Source: Dicyema japonicum
Taxonomy: Eukaryota; Dicyemida; Rhombozoa; Dicyemidae
Direction of reading: 5' to 3'
NCBI GenBank assembly: GCA_011109175.1
Contig: RDEW01000007.1
Span: forward strand, 1,378,295 to 1,442,294
Length of the DNA: 64,000 nt
In this document: piece after piece, positions 11,532 to 21,419 of the stretch
Numbering within the stretch: position 1 is the first letter of the stretch
How the letters are laid out: each line of letters begins with the position of its first letter
Translations under genes and position numbers: made by a program
The notes under the pieces: model-generated
The model's input: the letters and a program-made list of their open reading frames with translations, nothing else
Databases searched by the model: none
Told to the model about the DNA's origin: nothing

Positions 11532-12390
11532 TTGATCTCATCAACAAATTTGAAGGGGATGATGCCTGAGCAGAAAGATCGTTACAGGACCATCTGCGAG
11601 GATAAATATGAGAGGCTTCTGAACAAATCAAACCAACACAGACGTGCATGTCTAGTCACTGGAAGATGCAAATCGAGTGGCGCATGGATCAATGCACTCC
11701 CAGTTGGCAGTGTCGGGACCCATCTTGACGACGATACTGTCCGCATCGGCATCTCCACCAGACTTGGACTGGAGATTTGCCGGACCCACAAATGCCGATG
11801 TGGCGCAACCGTCGATTGTTATGGACTCCATGCCCTCTCTTGTCGAAGGAGTGCAGGACGATTCCCAAGACACAAGGCGATCAACGGAATTGTCAAGCGA
11901 GCCCTGGAGTCTGCGGGATACCCAGCCATACTAGAACCTGTTGGTCTGGACAGAGGAGACGGAAAACGTCCCGACGGGATCACAATTTTCCCATTCGAAG
12001 AGGGGAAACCTTTGGTCTGGGACGCTACTTGTGTCGACACGCTTTGCCCGTCCAACATTGTCGGGAGCGCGGTAGACACACTGTATTCCGCAAAAAACGA
12101 TGATGGCAAAGGAGAAGTACGAAGCGCTACGCGACCGATTCGCGTTTTATCCGATAGTGGTCGAGACAACTGGAGGAATAAGTGGAAAATCGCTTCGCTT
12201 CCTAAAGAAACTTGGACGCTTAGCTACACTAAAAAGCCACGACGCACGTGAGACCCGGTGGCTACTCCAGTTGATCTCTGTTGCAATTGTGAGAGGCAAC
12301 GCAACGTCGATAATGTCGGCGGGGTCCACTTTGGATGGCAGTTTTAAATATGCTTTACTGGGGATAAATTAACTGATCAACAAATTATAA
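11532..12390 (+). mobile_element. LINE-C (RLE type) 3' part: zinc knuckle and restriction-like endonuclease
   Basis: The open frame 11,532-12,251 carries a C-X-C...H...C cluster (CRCGATVDCYGLHALSC), then RHKAINGIV, then GDGKRPDG with VWDATC 15 residues after the Asp. This is the arrangement of the C-terminal zinc finger and PD-(D/E)XK-like nuclease of R2-superclade non-LTR elements. A frameshift near 12,100 moves into VVETTGGISGKSLRFLKKLG...VAIVRGNATSI, the conserved end of these ORFs. RT is missing, so the copy is 5'-truncated. The 3' flank after GGATGGCAGTTTTAAATATG matches the inverted copy at 17,345. Confidence 0.85.
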
Positions 12391-12469
12391 CAAAAAGCAC
12401 TGTTCTTACGAGTTAAGAAATTGTTAAAGTATTTGTCGGTTAAGTAAATAATCAAATTTTTAAATGTTA

Positions 12470-12857
12470 TTAATTATTTGCGTAAAATTTGGTTAAAAAG
12501 TCATCAGATTTGGTTGGTTTATTAAAGTAATCCATAATATGATGAGACTGCTTCCATAATTCCTGAGTTTCCACAAAATCCATTTCCCCTCTGGCAATCA
12601 CTATATCAATGACTCGGACATCCTTAATGTGTCTGTTAGCCTCAAACAGTTCCCTCATTTTAATCCTTACTTGATCCACTGTGAGGGGGACATAGTAAGC
12701 ACCAACTGGGGTTAAAACATGAAATACCGATAAATGGAGCCAATCTCAGACATTCCTTGTATAATTTTAAAACTCGTTCCCTTGTCTCATCAACTGATTT
12801 CGACACAACCGGACGTGAGATTTTAACTGCTGAATGTAGTACCTTTGTGACCAACAT
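12470..12857 (-). CDS. NDUFA6: Complex I LYR-motif subunit NDUFA6 (B14)
   Basis: Two exons joined by a 22-bp intron (12,706-12,727, phase 1) give about 121 residues matching NDUFA6, the LYR-family accessory subunit of mitochondrial complex I that binds the acyl carrier protein NDUFAB1. Exon 1 has the family helix VLKLYKECLRLAPF, with LYK where the LYR signature usually stands. Exon 2 has DQVRIKMRELFEANRHIKDV, ETQELWKQSHHIMDYF and the terminal DFLTKFY, all typical. The start ATG (12,855-12,857) lies 66 bp from the COG3 start on the other strand, so both probably share one promoter. The gene appears intact. Confidence 0.95.
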
Positions 12858-12923
12858 AACACAGAATTTATATTTAAATATTATTTATTTTAATTAATAA
12901 TTTAAATATTATTTTTTGATGTG
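12858..12923. promoter_or_regulatory. 66-bp bidirectional promoter between NDUFA6 and COG3
   Basis: The two start codons face away from each other across 66 bp of almost pure A/T. Any promoter and both 5' UTRs must fit here or overlap the genes. No named motif is claimed. Confidence 0.6.
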
Positions 12924-15141
12924 ATGTCTGCTCAATCGCCAAACCAAAAGATTCGGTCCCAGCTTTTAAGTTGGTCATCCGACAAGGAGTTCCAGTCACT
13001 TTTCACAGAAAAGGCGAAACAAGAGTTTACAGAAATGTCTGTTTTAGCAAAGTCATACTACAATCGTAAAGCAGTATCATACCTCTTAATTTTAGGACAA
13101 AATGATCTCCCAAACAACTCATGATCCAATTCCACATTCCACGGAAACCCCTGAACCTCGAGTCCCCGGCTTTGTTCGAACTCTCAAATCCCATATTCAG
13201 GAGGTTACTGCCAAAATAGAATCGCTTGACGAAATTATGGGTCATTTCTCTCGCTAAACTCGTGTTTGGATGACTTGGATTCGGGAATCGGAACATTATA
13301 CGCTCAAAACGAAAGCACACTTACAAAGAGACAACAACTCAAGGACCACATTACGCAGATTGAGTGGGGGTTAAAGAAAATGGCGGGATTCGAGCAAATA
13401 AAAAAGGTTTCCTGTTGACTTATCTGAGGAAATAAAAGTTGAAGACGATTTGTCCAAGATCATGGAATTACTTAAGGAAGTGACAGATTCCATACAATTT
13501 GTCCAGGAACACGTTTTCTGTTGTCATGTTAGTTAGGGTCACTTTATTGACTCAAAGCACTCCCTCAAAATGTGGGATGAGTGTCTTGAAGAATCTCTAA
13601 GCATTGCTGTCTTCAAATTTGTTAAAATTACAGAAAAGCTGTTCTCACAAGTTTGTGTATTAACTGATGTACTAAGGGAACCGAAAAGGATCACGAATCC
13701 GCGGAAAGTCTCAACCAATTGGTTGAACTTTTGCAGAATTCATCAAATTTCAAGTTCTTTTCCTTTAATTCGCTAAATCTGTCTTGTTTACTTTAGATTC
13801 GCAGAGGCTTTGAGTGATTTGTACAGTCAGTATTCAAATCTGAGGGTGAATCAAATTGTACCCTCTTTGGCTGGGCGATCTCCCTCAGAGTCATTATCTG
13901 AACTCTGTTCTGTCATTAAGAGGGAACGACAACTTCTTCCGTCAATCCCATCAACTTGCTTCATTGAAAGGCTTTGCCAGTTCATTCAAGGAATGATTCG
14001 ACCGGTCATTAGGTCGGCCAAATTGTCAGAAATAGCAGATTGCCTCCAAAATATCAAAGTTGTACATAAATGTTTACCATAGGACATATCTGCCTATTTG
14101 AGGACCTCTGGTGGTGATTTCTCTTTAATTGGCAGATTGTGAGATCCCACATTCTCTTCAGGCTATTTCAGGGGATTTGTTAGAATATGTTGTGCGTCTG
14201 ACTGACAATCTCTGCCAAAGTTTTAAACAAACCAGATTAGAAGGCGTCAATAATGCTATTCAGTGGCTTGACGACCTTCATAAATGCTGTGATTCCACGT
14301 TTTTCACCGAACTTGCCTCGCAAATAATGTCTTCTGCAGTTTCAGCCTTTTCCACCAAATCAGTACGAATATCCATGACTTGCAGGAAAATATAGAGGAC
14401 ACTCTTCATGTAATTCACAATGCCCTCCTTCTAAGAGAAAAGTTTACTCTCCTACAGCTGGGTGGCAGTGTTTACTACTCCAACTTTGATTTCTCTTATC
14501 TGAAGAGTAATGGTGGTCAAAATTTAGATGCTGTGAGGGAACTCTTCAGTAAGAAGTTCTTCCAGATGATAACTAAGATCAGAATGAACACTTTGCTTAA
14601 TTTGGTCCTCAATGTATGAGTGAGCTTATTGTAGCTGACGCCTCTTGTACGAGAGGACGCTGTTGAGCTCTATGGTCCCCTGGATGATGTTATCAGGACA
14701 AATTGTGAGTCTCTGTACGCATTCTCTAAGGAACTTGTGATACCTGAACTGATGGGGTATTTTAATTTCATTGAATTGTAGAGTAGTGGATAAACTTGAT
14801 AATATTGGGGGGACACTTATTAAGGAGGCAATCTCGATCTCTTTTGTGAATTTGAGTGAGCGACTTGGCTGTTTAATCGACAGAATGGACAAAGTGATGA
14901 ACAATCCTACACACTGCTACATTCTACTGGGACCTATCAAGGTTGTTGGATAAGCGGCTATTGTAGGCTCAAATAAAAGATGTCTTTCTAAAGATTTTCT
15001 CGTTTGTCAATTCTGGAAAGTTTACGGAAGAAGAGATTGCCACCATATCTTGTCCTGGAGTGAATGAGGTTGATTATTTGTTCGTTATAGGAGATTGAGG
15101 AAATTATGTCAAAGTGGGAACTTACTACCTTGGTGGAGTAG
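12924..15141 (+). CDS. COG3: Conserved oligomeric Golgi complex subunit 3
   Basis: Exons across 12,924-15,141 assemble into a protein aligning with animal COG3, part of lobe A of the COG tether for intra-Golgi retrograde vesicles. Introns read by eye: 13,074-13,095, 13,513-13,536, 13,651-13,676, 13,754-13,796 (43 bp, least certain), 14,059-14,082, 14,111-14,135, 14,363-14,385, 14,614-14,634, 14,757-14,781, 14,942-14,966 and 15,069-15,090. Family-like segments include SKHSLKMWDECLEESLSIA, RLCQFIQGMIRPVIRSAKLS, HVIHNALLLREKFTLL and the end FTEEEIATISCPGV. If the last intron is retained the protein stops at 15,098 with EVDYLFVIGD, which resembles the usual COG3 end. One base is missing in a T run near 13,245 and one extra A lies near 13,405; otherwise the frame is continuous. 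It is about 52 bp from the CIMIP2 stop. Confidence 0.9.
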
Positions 15142-15193
15142 TGACTTGTAATATGGGGACAAATGATTTTATTAGTTGTTAGAACGTGTTTTG

Positions 15194-15907
15194 TCAAAAT
15201 TTAAGTGGGGTTGTTAGTAGTTTTCTCTGTCTAACTTCTTCGGTTCTAAACGATTTTAAGGCGTCGGAGGTTGTTTCCACAAAATTCTTCCCGATAATGT
15301 ACCTTGAATGGGGGACAAACCCGGCGTATCCTAATGTTTTCTTAGTTGGAGATACCTGGTCTGTGGTAATTTACTCCGATTGAGTCCACGTTAGACTTTC
15401 TTGTATAGTTAAAAGTTGTTGTAAGCTTGACTCATTATTTTTATTACTTTTTGGCATTTTTGATTGTTTTCCCCAAATCTTCTGTTTTTATGTGCGTCAT
15501 ATTCTCTAGAAAAGTCATTTATGGCTTTTTCAGAGAGCTTAGAATAAGTTTCACTTATGTAGTTTTGAGAACAGGGGACGAACCCTTAAAATATAAAACA
15601 CTAATAGACCAACCGGAATATCCAGGGACCAGGGGTTTTTTATACCGCCCTTCTATGAAAGTTGCGGAGTGAGAAGGCTGATATGAAATAGGTTTGGCAT
15701 AATTTCGAGTTGGTGTTTGAGGTTTTGCAATATTTTTCATTGTCAGTGCTTTGTGTGTTTGTTGAGCATAAGTTTTCCCACAGAGCTCCCTGTTATGAAC
15801 CACAAAGCCGCAATATCTGCGATGATTAAAGAGAATTAATTTTACCCAGGAAATATGAAAAAGGTTGTCTAGTTACCAAAGGACTGTCCTTGTGTAATTT
15901 TAAGCAT
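15194..15907 (-). CDS. CIMIP2: Ciliary microtubule inner protein 2 (FAM166) family
   Basis: Four exons on the minus strand with introns 15,817-15,845 (29 bp), 15,585-15,613 (29 bp) and 15,331-15,355 (25 bp) give a protein with three copies of the family signature: PGYCGFVVHNRELCGKTYA, PGYSGFVPCSQNYISETYS and PGYAGFVPHSRYIIGKNFV. FAM166/CIMIP2 proteins lie inside doublet microtubules of motile cilia, fitting a ciliated animal. Each intron splits or abuts a PGYxGF signature, which supports the splice sites. Oddities: one extra T near 15,409 shifts the frame, and between the ATG at 15,907 and the first signature there is an in-frame TAG (15,869-15,871). A different first exon, a base error or a decaying gene would each explain it. 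The paralogue (A, B or C) cannot be told. Confidence 0.85.
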
Positions 15908-17340
15908 GCTCGATGTTTACCGCGTAGTTGCTATATAAAAGAATCTAAAAACGTAGAAATCTAATTATGACGCTATAATTTATAATACCGAGTATTGTTT
16001 GTGATCTTACAGAAATAATTATAATTTCTAAGTACTAAAATGATATTTTTGTCACGACAGGGACTGACGCATTAATAATTGGATAATTACAGGTCGATTT
16101 ACGCTAACAGCTGTACTTATATTTTGAACTCTCAGATCAGTAGTCCTTACTTAAAGTATCTCTCAATAATTTTACATCTGAAATTAGTTGAACGGGAGAT
16201 AAATCAATAACCACACCTTTAAACAATGGTAATAAATATTTAACATTTTAATGTATTTCCACTAAAAATGTTATTTTTTATCTTAATTTTTAAATTTACT
16301 GCAAATTGGGCAAAACAGCAGGAATTTAACGCGACTCACCTACTTAGTGTCGAAAAATAATCGCAATCTCATCTTGTTCTGATATGACGATATGCGAAAA
16401 GAGTACCTCTCATGGGTCTATGTCATTCTTAGCTAGACTTTGCTTTCATAATAAATGAAGGTTTGAAAACTGTCTGGGGATAAATGACCGTAAATTGATT
16501 TATCCGTTGCTTGTCAGGTCGTTCAAAGCATGATGCTTTATCGACAGAATGAACAAGTGCTTGATTGCTTTACCAATCTATTTGATACCTATCATCGGCA
16601 TGCCTATAACATTATTTGATGGAGGACGTTTATCTTAATGAGATCACTGGAGAATATTAAGAAAGGTACTACCGATCGATGTTACTTTAGAATGATTCGG
16701 TGAAATTAAGTCTACTAGGAAAAAGTATTATGCGATTATACTGGAAATAATCCTAACTCTTCGCTACAATGAAGTCACACATATAACAATCACACCCATG
16801 AGCTTTGAGTCACGTGTCTCCTACTGGTTAGTAAAGATAGGGTAATTCACTAGTCAAACTAATTTGACATGAAGGACAAGTTCAAAGACTGTGAAGTCTA
16901 ATATACCCGAAAAATAAATTGATTTCTGGACCCTTCAATGTCATTTTTGACATCGTGACCTTCTAGTAGTCAATCAAAAATTACAAAAATATTTTTTCAA
17001 AACCAAGCACAACAAAGATACAGTAATAATTAGTATGGCAATTTAAATGCTATAATGCTATAAATTTTTTTGATTATAATTTAAAAATAAATTAATTTAT
17101 TTATTTTTTGTAACTTATAATGTATAATTGTTATAAATAAATTCTAAAAAATAATAAATTGATCATAATTTAATCTAAATAATCCAAAATGTAATTTTTA
17201 ATTCAGTTAGTTGTTTATTTACTGACTTATAAATGCTATAAATTTAAGGCCATAATCAATTAATTAACATAAAACGAGTTTGATTTACTGTCATATCAAA
17301 GAACACTAAATCAATATATAACAATATTCTGCAATTTATT
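15908..17340. other. AT-rich intergenic DNA
   Basis: No open frame with recognisable domains or consistent splice pairs. The end (17,040-17,240) carries repeated AATGCTATA-type words that recur at 17,760-17,840 on the far side of the LINE-C fragment. Confidence 0.5.
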
Positions 17341-17344
17341 ATTA

Positions 17345-17590
17345 AAAACAAGTAATCAGTTAATTTATCCCCAGTAAATCATATTTAAAACTGCCATCCA
17401 TCCAAAGTGGACCCCGCCGACATTATCGACGTTGCGTTGCCTCTCACGATTGCAACAGAGATCAACTGGAGTAGCCACCGGGTCTCACGTGCGTCGTGGC
17501 TTTTTAGTGTAGCTAAGCGTCCAAGTTTCTTTAGGAAGCGAAGCGATTTTCCACTTATTCCTCCAGTTGTCTCGACCACTATTGGATCTG
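17345..17590 (-). mobile_element. LINE-C 3' end fragment, inverted
   Basis: Minus-strand reading gives VVETTGGISGKSLRFLKKLG, RETRWLLQLISVAIVRGNA and the non-coding tail shared with 12,320-12,390. It is almost identical in protein to the copies at 12,100 and 58,330, so insertion was relatively recent. It is truncated at 17,590. Confidence 0.85.
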
Positions 17591-17599
17591 CAATTCAAA

Positions 17600-18105
17600 G
17601 AAGAATTCGAAATTTATGATCGACTGTCCACGAAAGACTCTGGTTGAGACAGAGACTCGAAATGACAGTTATTAATGGGAACGCTTTCGTAATCCTGGCT
17701 TCGTTACTAAAAATCTTAAATTGTTTTAATGTTTATCTTTCACAAATTGAAAAATTTTAAGTGCTATATTTTTTAAATGCTATATTTTTTTGGTTTATAG
17801 CTATTTTTCAAATGCTATTTTTTAATTTTAAGTGCTATAAAAAATTGCCATAATAATTAGAATATGTTGCAATTTATTTAAATATTTATTTCATAGGTAA
17901 AATAACGATTTACATTAATGTAATTTTTAATTCAGTTAAAAAAATACATTAATTAAAGAAACAATGTTTAGTAAGGTTGTGTCATGTGCATCTTTCACAA
18001 ATGTCTTTTCCATATTTGATATATCTATCAGCCCGTTCTCCCTTGGCACTTTTAAAACTAGACGACTTAATCCTTATTAAGGCACTTTCACGAAAGCCAT
18101 AATGT
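17600..18105. other. AT-rich spacer with GCTATA-type repeats
   Basis: Low-complexity A/T sequence with several TTAAATGCTATATTTTTT-like words. No coding potential seen. Confidence 0.5.
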
Positions 18106-19700
18106 TTATATCCCCGCATGTGCAACACTCAAAGAAACAATATTTATAGTTAGTCTTTTCCATCTTCCTCTGTCGAATGCGAGTGATCTCAGTTCGTCCA
18201 GGTCGTCCCCTGTCTTTAGATTTTTTCTCACACAATTTAAGTCTTTGTTTAGGGCTGTCGGAAGTGTCAATCTAGGTCGTCCGCGGAAGGGTTTTTCGCA
18301 TCTGTCAAAGTAATCTTCCATCGCTTTGTTAGAGGGTGCGTCCGGGTTCATTCTTAGTACATGCCCAAATAGCCACCACCGGGCATCTATCACATCCTTG
18401 CTGATGTAAGAACACATACACTTGTTGTAGATACCAGTGGTTGATATTCTACGTGTCCACTCCATTCCGAGTAAGCTTCTTAGTTGCCTTCTATGGAACG
18501 AATCCAGTTTTGATAGTTCTTTGAAGGAACTTCCCCATGTCCAGCGTTATACAGTAGTATCGGTTTCACAAACGCGTTGTAAAGCCTGCATCTGAAGTCA
18601 ATTCCGAGTCCTTTGGCCCTTAGCCATCCTTTCTTCAGTGTGGCCATTGCCACGGTTGCCAATGTTTTCCTCTTTAGTACATCTTCAGTGTCTCCTAGTA
18701 GAGAGCCGAGCTTATTAGTACGTCTCCATCTTTCATGAGTGATATCGTCTTTTCTTTTAATTTCCGTGATCTCAGTTTTGTCTACATTTACGCTGAGAAA
18801 CCATTTCCCAAGCTCCGCAGGTGCATTTTCTAGCAGGTGTTAATAATCCATTTCCAAGTCCTTGATCGGTATTAGTTTCAAAGACGTCATTTAGGGTTTT
18901 TGCAATTGTGTCGCTAAGTTTTTTGGCCCATATTTTAGGAGCTCAGGGCTTATGTTGTCTGGCCCAGCACTCTTGTTGTTCTTAAGTTTATTTATCGCTA
19001 ATTCCACCTCTTCCACTGTGATTGGGATTTTTAGCGCTTTTGCTTCTTCCTGGAAAGGGGGAAAGTCATTATTTTCTTCATTCAACAGTGTTTCGAAGTG
19101 TCGTGCAATCAATTCTGCTTTTTCTTTCGGGTTACCCACAAATTTTCCATCTTTGTTTTTGATGTGAAGGATGTTTTGTCCTTTCTTTGTCCGCAGCAGC
19201 CGCAAAGCCGCATACATCCTTGAATTGTCCTTTAGGCATTCCACATCTTTTAATAGGGATGTAATAATTTCCCGTGAGTGTTTTCTGTTCATCTTTTTGA
19301 TTTTCCATTTTAGTTCCCTTTGTTGGATATTAAGCTCTTTTTTTACTCTCGTCTGACGTGTTTTCCGCTTTTAGTCGTAGCTCTCTGCAATGCTTTGCCA
19401 TATCTGACAAGTTCGGGTTGTGATCCAATTTTAGGACGTGATGATTTTGGACTCCAAGGCATATTTTGGTGACTTGTTTGATCCCACAGAGTTCGTACTG
19501 ATGATTCCGGCGCGGTTTTCACCATAAGAGTTTCGATTTGTTCGTGATATTTAGCTCTACAAGTTGGCTCTAACCACAATTTTTCTGTTTGAAAGTATAT
19601 ATTGGGCCTTTGTCTCGCCTTCTTCGCGTTTTCAATGTATTTTTTCCCAGTCAGGTGCTTTTTTACACAAAGTTTTGCAAGACATAATCCTATTTATAAA
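18106..19700 (-). mobile_element. RTE-like LINE with the RT catalytic core deleted
   Basis: The minus strand reads from the EN-RT linker (WLEPTCRAKYHEQIETL) through a pre-RT region and RT entry (NNKSAGPDNISPELLKYG, 18,960-18,930). After LNDVFETNTDQGLGNGLL it jumps near 18,840 to LLENAPAELGKWFLSVNVDK, the region after the YADD box, then PILLYNAGHGEV and GRPRLTLPTALNKDLN to the C-terminus at 18,106. RT motifs from the fingers to YADD are absent and the junction has no filler. The 5' end is missing before 19,700. Confidence 0.85.
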
Positions 19701-20094
19701 AAAAAAACTTCAACTCACACAAAACCTGGAACGATACAAGCTATCCATGTGTTGCCTATAAGAGACAAAAATAACAGACAGCATAACATTTCAAATTGGT
19801 AATTACTGCCTGATTACTAGGGCGATGTTTTATCTTTATAAATAATGTAATTAAAAACGTTTTTAGGCTAAAAATTTCTTTCTTTAGGTATAATTTTAGC
19901 AATAAAAATTTTTTTCTGAATAGAAGGATATTTTTCAATATGCATGGAGAAATATGTTGCTTTTCCATTTTTAATAGAAAAAAAACTTATTAACAGAAAA
20001 TCTAGATTTCAGATACTTCGTAATTCAGCATAACTCGTTACTGGAATATTTATTTTATTTATTTATTAACCCCGGATCACCGAGAAAGAAGTTA

Positions 20095-20350
20095 AAGTAA
20101 ACAACTAATTAAGTGTATCCAGTTTCCACTTCTACAGAAAGAGTCCATCCGGAATCAACATAAGGGGTTAAAGACGTCCATACTTGCAGTTGTGGAAACC
20201 CCTCCAGTGGAGTCGGGGAGAGCAAATGATCCTTTTTTGTGCCGGCCTGGCACAGGGCGCCACCTGGACAGGTAAATCACATGACGCCACTCTAATAGGA
20301 AGAGAGAGGAGGAACAGACGAGCAAAACAGAAACTTCAACCAATCTTGTT
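20095..20350 (-). repeat. R1 SINE-like repeat, reverse orientation
   Basis: Reverse complement of the repeat at 40,085-40,415 and 47,318-47,637; conserved blocks are CCAGGCCGGCAC, GAGGGGTTTCCACAACTG and AACTTCTTTCTCGGTG. The head with the A-box-like sequence lies near 20,345. Confidence 0.8.
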
Positions 20351-20839
20351 TGTTTTGGTTAGTTAGTCAATTAGTCAATTTTATAAGATTTTTAATGAGA
20401 AACAATAATTGCATAAGAGATTCAAAAAATATTGAATGCGTCTACAATTATTTTAAATAAACAGGTGAGTTATCTTGTACCACGTTGTGGAGAGGTACAT
20501 ATAATTGCCAAAAATCTTATTAAGCCATGTTCAAAAAAGATCATCGAGTGTATTCATGGCGAACAAATTTTAATGGTCTTCCGTAAATAAAAATAACATT
20601 ACATGCTTTGCCGTTCTGCAAGAGTATCTTGATGAATCAAAATCGCATTGGATGATAAAGTACTTTAGGTAATTTTGGATGAAATCATGCGAAATATTTT
20701 CTGTATAAATTTGATGACGATTGGGTACAAAATCCATTCCAAGTTAAGTAATATCAGCAAATCTAACATCAATTGAATATTTTTATTGATTTTATTGATT
20801 TGCCATCATCAGAATCAACGTCAAATCAGATATATAAAT

Positions 20840-21001
20840 GAATCCCTCGAGGGAGCGTCGGGAAACCGAGTGGCTTTTCCAAAGGATATCCCTGGCAGTA
20901 GTCAGAGGTAACAGCCACTCGATCATATCCGCTGGACTTTAGAACGATTTTATTGTTATAAATAAATTTCTTTAAGTCTTCAAAAAAAAAAAAAAAAAAA
21001 A
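20840..21001 (+). mobile_element. LINE-B 3' end with poly(A) tail
   Basis: ERRETEWLFQRISLAVV-type coding end, then TCATATCCGCTGGACTTTAG, AATAAATTTCTTT and a 20-nt poly(A) at 20,982-21,001. It matches the minus-strand copies at 24,770 and 26,530. This is a short, 5'-truncated insertion, as expected for target-primed reverse transcription. Confidence 0.85.
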
Positions 21002-21295
21002 TAAAATGAATCCCTTTTTAATTTTTTAAGAGCATATATTTCAAAATATCCTGATATCTCAGGAAAGGCTATACGTACACTATTACTTTTCCCAGCAACT
21101 TACTTATTCGAGTCGGGGTTTTCAATATATACCAAATGCTCCTGATATGAGGATACAGTTGACAACTATAACTCCAACGTTACAAAACTGCCATAATAAA
21201 AAGTTAATGTTCACATTAAAATTGTTTTTTGGTTATTACGATTATGTTTTAAGTGAAAATTGTAATAATGAATTGGAAGGGTTCCGCAAAAAAAT

Positions 21296-21330
21296 GGGTT
21301 CCGCGAGCACCTTAAGGTTGAGAACCACTG
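21296..21330 (-). repeat. Possible hAT terminal inverted repeat
   Basis: Read in reverse, CAGTGGTTCTCAACCTTAAG resembles the hAT/Charlie terminal repeat. No partner end was found upstream, so this may be a solo end. Confidence 0.4.
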
Positions 21331-21419
21331 TGCTAGAGTAAAACGATATCCAATAGCTTCATAAAAAGTTTTGTAAACTTTACTGTTCGATCATATTCGA
21401 GTAAGCATTAGTTATCTCA

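Noticed and set aside
15186-15383. 65-codon plus-strand open frame
   Set aside because: It lies antisense to the last CIMIP2 exon, which has a clear family match.
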